A stretch of DNA of 64,000 bases from Blakeslea trispora (GCA_025331445.1 JAIWNE010000017.1:124001-188000); one strand, 5' to 3'. Positions 12,329 through 26,375 are shown, numbered from the stretch's first letter. Notes: generated by a model from the letters alone, not told the origin. Made by a program: numbers and translations.

Positions 12329-12829
12329 TTAAGCGAGTGACCAGGTAATTTTGCCAACACCTTTGTTCATGTCGCCAACAACCTTTTTGAAAACAACGGG
12401 TGTAAGGTCGAGGTCACCCTTCTTACAGCCGGGACAGGCATCGTTGATCTTTGAGATAGTAGTGCCTTTGGGGCCTTTGATCTTGATTTTCTTTCCACAC
12501 CATGATGACTTCTTGCTAGTATTACCGTATTGAGCGACATTCAAAGCAACAATGTTTGAGTTGTTGCCTTCTGAAGGCCCACAAGCACCTTGAGATCCAC
12601 CTTCAGAAGCAGGAAGGAACCAAGTAGCAGTGCCAGAATAACTTTGACCACGCTTACGAAGCTGTGCTCTCTTTTTGAATCGTCGCTCTTCACGGGTGTT
12701 TAATGGGACATTGAATGAAGCGGTATTGTTGTCAATTGAAGTGGTGACTGTGCTCTCTACTGGTGCTGCAGTGCTCATGGCACTCATGGCGAGAATGATA
12801 GCAGTAATTAAGGAAAGGCTACGAGACAT
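12329..12829 (-). CDS. Secreted RlpA-like double-psi beta-barrel (expansin/barwin-type) protein
   Basis: Single exon, 166 residues. Residues 1-21 are a signal peptide (SLITAIILAMSAMSTAA). A propeptide-like segment ends in dibasic sites (KKR at 52-54, RKR at 58-60), suggesting Kex2-type processing just before GQSYSGTATWF. The mature part of about 106 residues is a double-psi beta-barrel of the RlpA/expansin-like class common in fungi: GTATWF near the start, four Cys (83, 111, 132, 135) that can form two disulfides, and NDACPGC followed by GDLDLTP with conserved Asp. Such proteins bind cell-wall polysaccharide or act in wall remodelling; no catalytic activity can be claimed. The gene has a TATA-like box and a pyrimidine-rich leader on the coding strand, which fits strong expression. 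Confidence 0.85.
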   Translation of the reverse strand: MSRSLSLITAIILAMSAMSTAAPVESTVTTSIDNNTASFNVPLNTREERRFKKRAQLRKRGQSYSGTATWFLPASEGGSQGACGPSEGNNSNIVALNVAQYGNTSKKSSWCGKKIKIKGPKGTTISKINDACPGCKKGDLDLTPVVFKKVVGDMNKGVGKITWSLA

Positions 12830-12976
12830 ACGAACGATTGGAATGAACGACCAGCGTTGAGCAATGAAGGAAAGAGTGTGTGTGTTGGGGATAAAGAAAG
12901 AAGAAAGAGAGAGAGAGAGAAAAAAAAAAGAAAAGAAATATGATGTAAAAAAAAACCTGGATGTGCTTACATTTGC

Positions 12977-12984
12977 TATTTATA
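12977..12984 (-). promoter_or_regulatory. TATA box of the double-psi beta-barrel gene
   Basis: On the minus strand the sequence TATAAATA lies about 150 bp upstream of the ATG, followed by a pyrimidine-rich leader (runs of T and CT repeats at 12900-12935). Position and sequence fit a core promoter; activity is inferred. Confidence 0.5.
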
Positions 12985-13004
12985 CCTAACAGTAAAGAAC
13001 TCAC

Positions 13005-16000
13005 GCTGCTCTTTGTTCATTTTGGAAAGACGTAACAGTACACAAATTTTGATATTTGAAACGGAGATATGGCATAACAAAAAAAAAACTTTGACTGATG
13101 CGCCGAGGCAGGATAGGTTCTGTAAATAAGTTGCCTATTTTGAATTATATCATAATAGGTGCTTTGGCCACAAAAGGTACCCAGAACATCTAAAGAAAAC
13201 AAAAGCAATGACGATAAGATAAGACGCCAAGCACATAATATCGCTCTAGGCATCCAGTCCATAATATCACATCGCCTTTCTCTACAATGTACCTTTACAC
13301 CCTTCATTTTTGTACAACTCATTGAAGGGGTTTGAAAAATATCCCTTGAAACTTATGAAAAAAGAACTACAAATCATTGTTGTCAAAAAAAAAAGAAAAG
13401 GCACAAAAAGAGTCAGTTTGGAACGGGTTCATCTCAGCTTCCTATTTGAGATGCAGATGACTGGTTCTTTGTTCTTCACGAAGTCAATGAACAGCTATTC
13501 CAGTCATATGAATCAATTACTGAACGATACCATATTTGGGCTTAGAACATTTCGGGTGAATTCATTCTATTCCAGGCAAATTGATGGTCTGGATTACAAA
13601 TTAGAACCAAACTTTATCGATTGACCATAACTAGAGCCTGTACGATTAAATCATAAATTTTATTTTCCCCAATTAGAGATACAATCTGTTTAGATAAAAT
13701 TGCCCGGGGGATAGATCGAAATGGAAGGGAGGCTAAAAACTCCTCCTTCTGGGATGGAAGAGCTAGATGTTAAAACATCAGATTGATGGAAGGGAATCAA
13801 TTAAGGAGTCCTTGCCCTAGATAGCAGAACAGAACCTTTGAGTATTGGAGGTAGTGAAGTTCATAGAAGATCTTGCAGATGGTGGGCCTACCGGATAGTC
13901 CAAGGAAGTATGGTGTCAAAGGAACGTGGGCGACGGACAGGGAGTTAATTCAAAAGGAAAGAGAGGGCGAGTCAACAATTGTTTTAGGCATCATCAAGCA
14001 ACAATGCATATATAAATGTTGGATAGCATGAGCTTTTCGTGAGGGAGCGGTGGAGTGCTCTGGATAGAGGGTAGAACAACCAAGGCGTCAATGAATGCAG
14101 TAACTACGCTCAACATGTGTCATAGGCATTTAAAGAACCGGGTCATTATAGATTGTTGATCGACAGTGGGAGAGAAGAGTATGTTTATGGGAGGCTTGGC
14201 AGTGACGAAGGACTTTATTACCTTCTTGAAAAGAGAGTTGGATCGACGATTGTCAGAGGTAATTTGAGGCTGTCAATTGCGCCAAAGCGGAGACTTGGAA
14301 GGACGATACTAAGTAGAGTTGCTGGAAGAAATAAACAGGAAAGGAGCGTGTCAAACGGAAGATGAAAAAAGCGTGAAAGGAATTGAGCCAGTGGAAAATG
14401 CAATCTATTTTTCATAAAAGGCACTTTGGTAAGGTGTAGCATAATACGGATAGAGATTTTTAGGAGCTGTCAAAAACTAGATGAACCCATTGATTCTACG
14501 CTTGTTCTAGTTGGGAGGCAAACAATTTAAACTTAGAAACGAATGGAAAGTGATGAGCTAAGATTTCTAGGGATTCATTCCGATAGACGCAAATTAGTTT
14601 ACAGTACGTAAGGCCTTAGCTAGTAGTATTAGAAACAGTCTCCAATTCACCAATATATTCTCCGGAGAGAGAGAGAGAGAAAGGCACCCAATAAAAGAAG
14701 GAAGAGTGAAATGGAATAGTAGAGTCATAGAAAGTATGTGAAGGGGAGTGGGGAATGGGGGCCGAGTATGACGCACTCACTGGGGCTGTGAATCGAGAAT
14801 AACTAAATGCTGTCAACTGTAATCCAAAAATGAATTATACCTTTGGTTTTCAGCAAGGTGCTTCACATAATGTTATACCATCTCTCTTAGAGTAAACAGT
14901 GACCATCGAAAAGCTTTCAAGAAAGACTCGCACAAATGGTAAGCTTAAGAAGTATTTGCAGTTCTTCTAGGGTAGGTCAACTTGAGATAAGGTACCAAGT
15001 AATCCTTGGATATATGATATTCTACAACCACATCATTTATATCACTTGAAGAAATCAAACTTCTGATTTATAAACTAATATGACGTGTGGCCCTGGAGCT
15101 CGTGTACTGCATTTTTTTGTCCCTGTTCCTGGTACCTCCATGACTCTATGATAATATCATACGTATCAGTCATCAATACCACCTAAAAACCCCCCTATGA
15201 TGAATTCAGCCAAAATATGTATCCAAGAGCCACGAGAGGAGATTCAAAAAGAGAAACAATAACAAACATTGAAATTATAAATTGTATGCGTCATGACGCC
15301 ATTGTTTTTTATCCTTTTTAAACATCCCTGAAGCAAGGAACGTATGGAGGGACAAGAGGCATGAAGAGCAACACCTGAACCTTGTTGTGTGCTCAGTATT
15401 CAGTTTTTTTTTAAGCCAAGATATGGCCTTTATATATCCTTTATTGTAGCATCAATATCTAATTAAATAAACTTCTTGTTTCTATCGTTTGAAAGGTTGC
15501 TTTAGAAAAATCTTTTTAAAGATAAAGCTTATTATTTGAAGTTTTGGCTGTCCTTCTAGCTCCTTTCTCTTGATCCTCACTATAGCAAACTGGTCCTTCT
15601 TGACTTTCCTTTCGGGGCAATTGGCCACAATACCTCAGTAGGATTGAGCCGAAATCAACAAAAGAGAAAAGAAATGAATATTCTTGACAATCCTTGGAGC
15701 ATGCAGGCTTTGCTTGTGATGGGATATGCCTTTTTTATCTTGATCCGAGATCTTACACAGTTACACCAAATGATACAGTATTTCTTTATACAGCAAGAAA
15801 AAAAAGTGAAGAGTCGTATACCAAATTTGTTTTTGAGCGGCTTGCAGAATACAAATGGTATATTTTAGAGGGTACATTCTATGCATTTAGAGTAAGAAAA
15901 AAAAGTACATTGAGACTAGCCTGATTTGATTTGAAAAGAAAATAAGCTCATACTTGTCAAAGCTAGAAAACACTCGTTCTTATTACGCTCATACCTTTTA

Positions 16001-18177
16001 TCTTCTTGTATTTTCCTTTCCTACTTCATCCATCTTGAAGGTTTTTTGTTTTAATACCTTTGGAGGAAAGTGATTAAGTGGTGCAGAAAAAAAAAGAATA
16101 TTCAACCCTGCTTGATCAATGAAAACGTAATTCTTAAATAAAACCTATATCTGCATCGCTCTTGCATTGTCCAAAAATCGCTTTTCGTAACGATGCTGCT
16201 GGTATTCTATCGATTTCTTTTGAAACAAAACTATGCCTAGGTATCAAATGTTCCTGAATGGCAGAAATAAGCCCTTAAATTTATTTCCGCAGTTTCAGCT
16301 CTAGCCCATTTAATACAACAGTAATATTCCTTTCAATTCAGTCGATTAAAATTCTGAAATGCTCTTCAGTCAAGTAAAACGAGGATTTTCTATAAAAAAA
16401 GAAAAAATTAGAAAAAGATCCTGGAAGTCATCTTTCTGGGCCACTATTACAAGCCTTGAATTAGTTCTGATCAAGGTATACATCAATCCCATTGGCTAAA
16501 GCAGCAGTCTTTTGTTGTAAATCCTTTTTTGATTATTAAATCGATGCGTCTTGTCTGTAAGAATTTCCCGCTTTATTAGTCAAAGCAAAAAGAAAAGCTT
16601 CTCCGAAAAAAAAAACTCATTATCTTCCTCTATTGAATCCCACATATTCATATACACATGATATAAAATCATTCCCGAATGTTCTGTTTTCTCCATTCAT
16701 TCTTTGCTCTGATCGAAATGCTCGATTTCCATTTCCTCCTGATCATCATCATCTATACAATCGTCAAATGAAGTTTCCGCAACACTATCTGAAATAAATC
16801 TTCTATCACTAACAAATTTATAAACACTTTGCATGTTTGTTCTAATAAATGGAGCGCCTAACTTTCACTTTCTTTGGTTCCCTCTGACAGCTAATTCTTA
16901 TTCTACAATTGTCTTCTTCCCTCAAGATGACATCTAGAGAATTTTAAATAAAACTCAAATTTGTTAACTTTGAAAAATAGTTGTCTACACTGACAAAGAT
17001 TCAAAGACTACACTTCATTAAGCAATCAAGTGAACAGATATACAATCTTTTAGAAGCTTCTATTCTACCGCTCTATCTGAATGTTGAAATGAGTTTTATA
17101 TTGAACTAGCTGAACAAAATAAACCTAGCGAGTTTCACAGCTTCTGAAGCATTCAAGATGTTTCGTTTATGAACAATAATATGCCTTTGTTGAATTGCTC
17201 GAGCCTCTTTTCTAGCAGTTTATAGATCCTCATAGATGGCAATCTGAGGGAGGGGTTTAACAAAGCTGTGAGGTTACTTGAAAACACAGCCTGACTTTGA
17301 CAACATATGTTTTGTGCAACAAATATTCAACTTCTTTTCAAAAGACCTATGTATCCAAAATATGAAATGGGCTGCTAAAGACTCAAACTCTTTCGAATAG
17401 TTTTCATATTTTAGTCTTCCTTTTTACTTCCTTTTTACGTATTACATAAATCATTGTCGAGCATCTCTATTTTGCAGCCTGTTTGGGCTACACTATACGT
17501 GCGGCAAATTAAAACATTTTTAAAAAAAAAGAAATTTGAAATGATATCTTCTCGGTTTTCTGTGTTGACTTGTTTTGTAGCACAATCCATCGATTGTCTG
17601 CTGAAAACAAAAAAGAGTGTAGACAAACGATGAAGGCATATGAATTAAGCATTTGAGTTGAGAAAAAAATGCTATAATTGACCATTATTTGCTGATGAAT
17701 AAAAGCTTCAAAGCAGAGACCTCAGATAATGAAACAAGGTTCTACCATACATTCTGCTTTACAAAAATAAAATAGAAGAAGCACAACAGCGCTAATTACA
17801 TTTATGAGACACTAGTGTGTTGCTCTATTTCTGCCAATAAATACTATGGTATTTGTATGTGTAATTGAAGTTTTCTAATCAACTGAATATGATTAAATTA
17901 AAGAAGCACCTACTTCATACTAAACGTCTATTACGAGAAACATCTGTTAAAGAATAAGAAAAAAAGAAATGGAGATCATTTAAGATGCCCTTTTTTTTCT
18001 ATATCTACTCTATGTTAGATTAAGTTAGCTTACGCTTTTCCTGCAAAATAAAATATAAAACAGTCGTTTATGCTAAAATTGAAATTCCTATCTATTTATC
18101 TATTTTTGAGAAATACAAGACGCGGCATTTCCATCTCTTTGTATTTTTTTTTTCTTCTTTCTTAGTCTTTCAGCGGT
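13005..18177. other. Five-kilobase gene-poor region
   Basis: No frame here shows a recognisable protein or credible exon structure. 13.65-14.8 kb differs from its surroundings: the plus strand is purine-rich with many GGAA/GAGG words and fewer A/T runs, as if an old element or foreign segment had decayed there. Short plus-strand frames at 14153-14365 and 15644-15924 exist but lack support. 15.9-18.1 kb is ordinary AT-rich sequence and ends in the CSN5 promoter with a T-rich leader. Confidence 0.4.
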
Positions 18178-19569
<1,392 letters not shown>

Positions 19570-20234
19570 AGCATTCACAGTGACTTCCTTCATGCTTTAG
19601 ATATATACATGCGTATACTATAATAAAGCGCTAGAAAATGTAGGCCATATCCCTCGCATCTTGACAGAGATAGAGAGAATAATAGCAATGAATGTTTGAT
19701 ATCGTATGGCCAATGGATTTTGACTATGACTTTCTTGATTGGTTTGCCTTTGTTTTTTATTCATCTCATGAAAGCATCGTTCTTTCCATCCTGTATTTAA
19801 GCTGATAAATTGGTGTTGCTAGGACAGAAGAGAACCCAAGTTGTTATGACCAAGTGAAAACAGTATTGATCTGTGCTTCTAAACACTTATTAAATCTTTC
19901 TATATATTAACTGTTACAACCTTATAAGAAGGGCGTTCTACTATTAAAAGACATTGAAATGGGAGAAGCTCAAAATAACCTTCTTTGCTGTTACTAATGG
20001 GTCAAGAGACAGTTTGGGATGGCAAAGAAAGACTCACTTTTACAGTCATACAAATATATGTAAAGCCACACCCAGAAGTATTTAGGCTTTTTTTTCCAAA
20101 AGTTTTAGGGTGAAATATTACTCTATCATTGACAATAGCTTGTATGAGTCATGCATGTTGCAGAGGCATTAAATTTCATAAAAAAAAAAAGATAAAGATG
20201 TTTATTTTATCAAGTTAAAAAAAAAGTTGGCGAT
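19570..20234. other. Intergenic, 3' flank of CSN5
   Basis: AT-rich; I see no gene. The right end borders the transposase relic and may contain its terminus, but I could not identify inverted repeats. Confidence 0.4.
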
Positions 20235-21006
20235 TTAATATTTAGTATACGCACTTTTAGCGTCATTCACAGCTTGACATCTAGCTGTCATGCTTTGAAC
20301 CAAAGTAGCAGCAGAATCAAGCCCGATTTGCTCCCATTCTTGTGGGATGAGTGTCTTCAATTCATCCACATTGGAGATGGTATGTCTTTGGGATGCAAGA
20401 CGCTTCTCCAGCTCCCACCACACATGCCCGATAGGGTTCAAATCAAGACTTTGGACTGGCTAGTAATCAAAGCCATTGATTTGATGACCCTCCTTCCACC
20501 AACGAGTGGCAGGTAGCGCCGTCTTCTTGTAATATATAGTCCCTTTGATGTTTATCATGCAATTCTTTGAACCGAGAGTGAAAGTGCTTGGCCAAAGTAT
20601 CGATGTAAATAGCTTGATTCATGTTACCTTCAACGATCACAAGGGGACCAAAACCCTCTGCCCAAATCATCACTGATCCTTTGCCCCATTTTGTTGTTTC
20701 AAGCATGTTTCTCTGATCATATCTTGTAACTTTCTTTCGAATAACTCGAGCAGCGCAATCATTGTTGTCGACTCAAAAACGTGCCTCCTCCAACCATACT
20801 ACACCTTTCCACTGGTCAATGTCCAAATTGACGTGGCGAAGAGCCCAATTCAATCTGGATTCTCTATGACGGTCAATAAGAGTTGGCTTATGGGCTGCCC
20901 AGTATAAATTGAAGCCCTTCTACGCCAGATAGTTGATGATGGTTTTCCTATTAACTACCAAACCAAACGGCACAGCATAGGCTTGGACCAGAGAAAAAGT
21001 GGCAAA
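20235..21006 (-). pseudogene. Decayed Tc1/mariner-type transposase (catalytic half)
   Basis: Read on the minus strand, three pieces in changing frame make the C-terminal two thirds of a Tc1-like DDE transposase. They include NWALRHVNLDIDQW, KGSVMIWAEGFGPL, the second catalytic Asp in QEDGATCH, and SLDLNPIGHVWWELEKR. In-frame stops lie near 20925 (TAG) and 20770 (TGA), there is a frameshift near 20500, and a further stop follows. The third acidic residue expected in NPIE is Gly here, so the copy would be inactive even without stops. Terminal repeats were not found. It sits tail to tail with CSN5. Confidence 0.8.
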
Positions 21007-21291
21007 AGGTTTCTTCTACACATTGAAATAAGCAAATGAAACCCGACTTCCTATTTTAGAAAGACTAGTTACATTGATTCTTGAGTATTTCCTTTCACAA
21101 CATCTTTTCTTATTTTATATATTCCTTTTTCACTTACAATCAAACCATTCTACCATATCAAGGAACTACCTATATATTATCTAAAACAAGGAAATCACAG
21201 CTATATTTAGGGCGATCTCGCACTCAGCACAATCAATTTCGCTGAAAGCCGTAGTCAATTTTGCTCATTTTAAACATTATCAATCGACAAA

Positions 21292-21620
21292 ATGTCTTCT
21301 AACAACGATAACTTTGCTAACCGTGCAACAAGTAATGCAACAACTTCTCAAAAAAAAAAGAGAGGTTCCTATGCTAAAGTCCCTAATGAAAAGCGACAAC
21401 AAGTCATCTAGCAATCTTTGACCACCGGTGACAGCAAGACACAGATTGCAAGTGAAAATCGACTTGCTTTGAGCACAGCAAGATTGAAAGCAACTATACA
21501 TCGATTGTGCAGGCTGTTGTGGTGTAGAAGTGACACTTGGCTCTTCGTCAAAGTCATGGAGTTTGCTTGTACACCACATATATAATGTTGTAGCAGAAGA
21601 GGCCAAAGAAGATAAAGAAG
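21292..21620 (+). pseudogene. Transposase N-terminal helix-turn-helix fragment
   Basis: A plus-strand frame starts with ATG near 21292 and reads MSSNNDNFANRATSNATT, a basic KKKRGSYAKVPNEKRQQ, a TAG stop, then TTGDSKTQIASENRLALSTA. The spacing resembles the helix-turn-helix DNA-binding end of Tc1/IS630-type transposases, and decay follows within 40 codons. It points away from the catalytic relic at 20.2-21.0 kb, so it is a separate insertion or an inverted piece of the same kind of element. Confidence 0.5.
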
Positions 21621-22547
21621 AGGAAAGGCCTCTATTGTATAAGTAGGTTCTCAGCAGTAACAAAGAAAAGCAAAGTACGACTTGTAATAAAACAAAAAAA
21701 ATATCAAAAAAGAAAACACTAAGTCGACTAGAATGGTCTTTATTTCCAAAGTAGTATAAAGCTTCTATCTTAATTCACTAAAGACTATTTATATGATTTT
21801 GTTACGTTCCTGAGCATAATCTTATATTGTTTATAGCAATTACAGTAGTAACTATCATTCCTATTTTCTCTGCTATTCTCTCTATAATATCATGTTAAGC
21901 TTATCTAAGTGTTCTATATCCATTGGTATGTAAATAGCTATCCAAAGATGGTATATGACTCAGTAATGGAATAATTGATTTCTATAGGCTTAGATCTGAA
22001 AGGTATGTATGGATATATGTAGTAATAGATCAATTATATTTAGGCATTCTGCTACACGACTAAGACTCGACTTTTATTGTTTTGTCCAGAATAAGTTCAA
22101 AGTAAATTGAATGAATTTTCTAACTAGTCAAGAATCTATTTCTATTTATACTATTCAATTGATGATGGAAAGTGACTTGGCCTTCAATGCACAATGTCTA
22201 TCTGCGTTACACCTTATCTTATCTATAGCAGGCCAACTTGTATGACTTCTTGCATTGAGACATAAATAATTAAGCAGTGACATCTTCATAGTTCTACAAG
22301 ACTTGAGATATTAATATCACCATCGTTATCATATGACATCTTGTAACTGTTGTGAGTCTAGATATTCTATTTGTTAATCCTGCAATGATAGCAGTGACAT
22401 TTGGTTGTCAGGCTAGACACTCCATTCTATAGCTCTGCTACAAGTGACTATGTTATACGTCTCTTTATTTGGTAGTTTATGATCTGAGTCTAGACAGAGA
22501 TTACATGTCAACTATTGTGTTGTTCGATACATCGTTCGATACAACAG
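21621..22547. other. Intergenic, nothing firmly recognised
   Basis: AT-rich sequence with scattered tctata(g/t) words (for example near 21985, 22220, 22425). No gene is supported. Confidence 0.4.
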
Positions 22548-22900
22548 CCTAAAGTGGTTAAAGCTGTTGAAGAGGTTGAAAGGGTTGAAGAGGTTGAAAA
22601 GGAAATTACCTCAAATCACCGTAAAATTCAGTACTTCGATGAACGAATACTGAATCTTTTAGAAATTCATTGGTTTGCTAATAACAACGATCACTCTGCT
22701 GTTATCACAGCATTCAGGCGAAAGTCGATCACTGCTGCCAAAGAGGGTAAAGCACTGCTAACAAAAATGTTGGCTATATTGAACTTTATAACTTTTTTTT
22801 TCATCAAGGTCTTGCAATATTGAATGAGTTAGATTTGACTGATGAAAGAGGAGAAGTGGTAAAAATGCTTGAGTTGAACTATAACTTTATATTTCTGTAA
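22548..22900 (+). CDS. Hypothetical protein, 3' exons only (5' end not found)
   Basis: Two exons, 22548-22746 and 22809-22900, join G|GT in frame across a 62-bp intron with a good donor (GTAAAG), branch site CTAAC and acceptor (CATCAAG). The 96-residue product starts after a likely acceptor (ACAACAG) and has an imperfect 12-bp tandem encoding VEEVERVEEVEKE, then ILNLLEIHWFANNNDHSA and AILNELDLTDERGEVV. No ATG in frame was found upstream, so a 5' exon is missing or the gene is broken. I do not recognise the family. It ends about 100 bp before a tRNA gene. Confidence 0.35.
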
Positions 22901-22923
22901 TCTATGGGTTGTATTTCAAATCT

Positions 22924-22972
22924 GTCCGGTCTGTTCGGCGATGTCCGGCCCGAACAGTTGTAAAATATTATT
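22924..22972 (+). promoter_or_regulatory. Possible upstream element of tRNA-Lys
   Basis: GTCCGG occurs twice (22924-22929 and 22943-22948) within a locally GC-rich patch, followed by a TATA-like run at about 22961-22972, 27-38 bp before the tRNA. A similar GTCCGG plus TATA-like arrangement precedes the initiator tRNA at 30.2 kb. Functional role is inferred. Confidence 0.35.
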
Positions 22973-22998
22973 TATTTGCTGGTTGACAGAACATATCC

Positions 22999-23070
22999 GC
23001 CTAGCTAGCTCAATCGGTAGAGCGTGAGACTCTTAATCTCAAGGTTGTGGGTTCGACCCCCACGTTGGGC
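22999..23070 (+). tRNA. tRNA-Lys (anticodon CTT)
   Basis: A 72-nt cloverleaf without intron. The acceptor stem is GCCTAGC with GTTGGGC. The D arm contains the A-box TAGCTCAATCGGTAGAGC. The anticodon arm GAGAC-TCTTAAT-CTC places CTT, and the T arm is GTGGG-TTCGACC-CCCAC. A T-rich stretch directly downstream (TTTATTTTTG) can end RNA polymerase III transcription. Confidence 0.95.
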
Positions 23071-24004
23071 TTTATTTTTGAACATTTTTGTGTTATACTT
23101 TTAATGTTTCCATCTTCTCACTTTTTCTCTTAGGTTACTTTTATTCTTCTTCCTTTGTACTTGTACACAATCATCCTAGGTAGAATCAACCTGCCCTGCT
23201 TCGTATTTATTTCTATTCTTATCTCATTCTAAATCAATTTAAAGTAGCTCATTATATCCATTCTGACTCATTGTTGTTCATTTGAGCTTTGCAATCAGCA
23301 TTTAAATTAAAAAGCATTTGAAGACTGTTAATTTTTTCCTCAATGAAATGAACCTTTGTTATCTTATAACTTTCTTAAGTACTTGGCTTTTTTATCTTTA
23401 CATAAACCTCTTCAAAACCTTCTGGCGTATTCTTTGTTAGCCCTATTATTATATAAGCTCCTTGAACTACTTTTACTCATTACACCTTTTAGCTACTCAT
23501 ATATCTGTCATCTATTAGCTACAGGCCTGCTGTCTGGTTATCTTTATTACATTTCTTCTTTTATACTACTTTATCCATTTCTTTAATCGGATGTAACAAT
23601 AGAAATAAATCAGAAAAATTAAATGAATGTGAACAGAATAGGTTTGAGTTATAACAACAAGTTGGTAGGATATAGTATCAAAGGAACTCCAGACGATATA
23701 AAATGGGGATTCATGTGTATGCTAGAACAACTCAAATTTTATATGAGTAAGATAAAGACCAATAAAGTTGTCTGCAAAATCCAATGAAATATAAGTTGTT
23801 GGTAGAAGAAAAAAAAAAAGAAAAGAATCGAGAAGCAAGTCTTATTGACTCTAGATTAAGTACCGAGTAAGATTAGACATGTGCATGGTGAACTATCAAT
23901 CAATATTAATCAACCATGCTTTGAATTAACTCAACAAAAAGCACACACTCTGCTATAACTCATTCATTTCCGACTTCCTTGCGTTTTTCGTGACATTTAT
24001 TTTT
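23071..24004. other. Intergenic, 3' flank of URI1
   Basis: Leucine-rich frames on the plus strand near 23356-23586 come from T/C-rich low-complexity DNA. No gene is supported. Confidence 0.4.
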
Positions 24005-26375
24005 CTAGTGGAAAGATTCTTCATTGTTGAATTTCATACCTAATCTTGCTGCTTTAAATCTTGACATCTTTTTAGGTGCAACCTCTTCTTCTTCCTCGTC
24101 ATCATCACCACGTTGGTCCTTTTTAGGCAAAGGTAGTTCTTCATCAAACACTTCAAATTCAGGCTTCATATCAAATGAGAAGCCTCCAGTGGCAGCCAAC
24201 ATACTTTGTCTCTTTTGTTGATAATTCGATGTAATCTCACGGAGATCCATATCGTCTTCCAACTGCTCAAAATCAACAGGGGCAATGTCACGCTCCATCA
24301 CAGCTCCCTTCATCACCTTATTATCCAGTTTGCTCTTTGTGATTGCTGTCTCTGGTATTTCAGACATCAAGCTGACTGGTGGTACAGGTGGTTGAGCAAT
24401 AGGCAGAAGTGAATCAGAACCATCCGCTGGTCTATAGAATGGCTCTTTTGTTTCACGAGCCATTTGAATCAGTTCGTTTAGGTCCATGATGGATTCTTGA
24501 TTCTCGTTTTCATCCTCTCCGTCTTCTTCTAGACTAGGGTATCCATCTTGTTGAGTCTGACGAATGACCCGAAAGATATCTGCAGGTGATCGAATCTTGT
24601 TAATGCTTGGCTCTATCTCAGTTTTGATGGGTTGGGAATAACTGTCTGTGGTAGAGACAACAGAAGGTGCAGACATGGCATCATGATCGCGTACAGTGGT
24701 TGTTGTGCCCCAGGTCACTGTACGCTTAGGCTTTTCGATAGCTACTGCCTTTTGCTTTGTCTTGGCATTTCTTTCTGCCTTGAATCGAGACACTTTTTTG
24801 GTTGTATTAGTGGCAGCAGAAGAAGAGACCACGGCAGGTATTTGACGATCATGAACTACTTTAGGTTGACTGTAATCCACATCTTCAGGTACTATGGCGT
24901 CTTCCTGTACTGAAGATAGAACAGGAACGGAACTTTTAGCATCGACAGGTGCTTCAACAACAATCGGTGCCACAACTTTCTCTTCCTCTTCTTTTGTCTC
25001 CAGCAAAGGTCGTGAGGGCCTTTCCTTTTGTTCTTGACGCAGCAACTTGAACTTTGAGAACTTCTTTGGTGCTTCTACCTTCTTGTCTTCTACCTTCTTG
25101 TCTTCCATCTTTTTTTCAAGCTGAGCCTGCTTGAATTTTGAAAGCTTCTTTGCCTTAGGCTCGCTTGGAATCATAACCTCGGGATTAGTCTCATTAATGG
25201 TGGGTGTAATTGCCTTTGGTTCAGCCAGTTTGACCTTCTTTTTAGTAATGACTTTGGGTGTGCTTTTTTCCTCTTCATCGCTCAGTTCAAAGTCGTCTTT
25301 CACTTGAGCTTCTTGTTCATAATGTGTGAAGTCCTCTTGATCTACAACACCATCTAGGCCATATTCTTCATCATCTCCAAAACGATCAAACATATTGTCT
25401 GCCACTTCAGTATCATACCGATCATCTTCATCTTCATCAAAGTCGCTATCGTTGTTGTAACTGTCTACAGCTTCTTTTACTGTCATTTGAATAGGATCTT
25501 TTTTGTTCTTGATCTGGCTTAAACTTCCTCCTTCCTCCTCCTCTTCTTCCTCTTCTTCTTCTAATTCACGTAAAAGGTCAAAGAGTGCCTTATTCTCGCT
25601 ATCTTCTATTTCTGCCTGATTTATTTTTTCATCTGCTTCCTTCATCATAGACCTCGCTCTCAAGACAGATTCCGGAAGGCCTTCTTGTCTAGCCGGCTCT
25701 TCTTTCTTTTCAACAACAGGCTCAATGACAGGAGGCAATTCCTCACGAATTTCCATGATAGGTAATCCCTCTTCATTCAACTAGTATTAAAACATGAGTC
25801 TAAAGGTAAGGAGTAAGTGAAGAAGAGAAACAATTTACCTGTTGTCCTGAAGGAGTCAATGTACCACCTACTTCTGTCAATGTTTCCTTTTTTGACTTGA
25901 AACTATTCAATTGAGCTTCGGCAAGACGCATATTCTCCAACACAACTAGTCAATGGTTATTTTGGAAAGAAAAAAATCAAAGTAACGATGTCCTTGTTAC
26001 CTTCTTTACGACGGCCAAGAATCTCAATAGCCTGTTTAGCCGATCGCTCAGCATAATATTGGTCACCTAACAGAACAAGTATCTCATTGGTATGAACAAT
26101 TTGACCGGGCATAAAGGCAAGTTTTCCTATAGGAATCTATCACATATAGGCTTAAATCAGCTGTTTTTGTTATCAATAAAATAAATAGAAAGAGAGGGTC
26201 AGGACCTTACCATGGCTTGTCTAGAAGTCGTGTCTGGTAATGTTTGAAGTTGTCTTTCGAGAGCATCATAATCGTTTTTATAGTGTATCCACCTCTGATA
26301 TTCGCTTTCAAGTGCTTCAAGTTGTTCACTTAAATGAGAGGAAAATAAGCTGATTTGACTGGATAGCTCTGTCAT
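24005..26375 (-). CDS. URI1: URI1/Bud27-like unconventional prefoldin, RPB5 interactor
   Basis: Four exons: 26211-26375, 26001-26136, 25839-25945, 24005-25780, giving 727 residues. Residues 1 to about 125 form an alpha-type prefoldin: two coiled-coil helices around a beta hairpin with IPIGKLAFMPGQI and NEILVLLGDQYYAE. The rest is long, acidic and disordered, with an E-run (about 12 Glu), several D/E clusters, and repeated short basic motifs of the type (K)(M/L)SKFK or SRFKA, including the C-terminal MSRFKAARLG. This layout is that of yeast Bud27 and animal URI, which bind Rpb5 and help assemble RNA polymerases with R2TP. Exon 4 begins with a Leu codon after the acceptor CTAG. The RPAP3-like gene of the same machinery lies 7.5 kb away. 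Confidence 0.88.

Noticed and set aside
14153..14365. Frame containing LLIDSGREE as a retroviral-type aspartic protease
   Set aside because: Only a DSG word matches; no second protease motif and no reverse transcriptase nearby.
15644..15924. Two overlapping 75-codon plus-strand frames
   Set aside because: Mutually exclusive frames with no recognisable domain or neighbouring exons.
23356..23586. 76-codon Leu-rich plus-strand frame as a membrane protein
   Set aside because: Comes from T/C-rich low-complexity DNA, no conserved pattern or splice sites.
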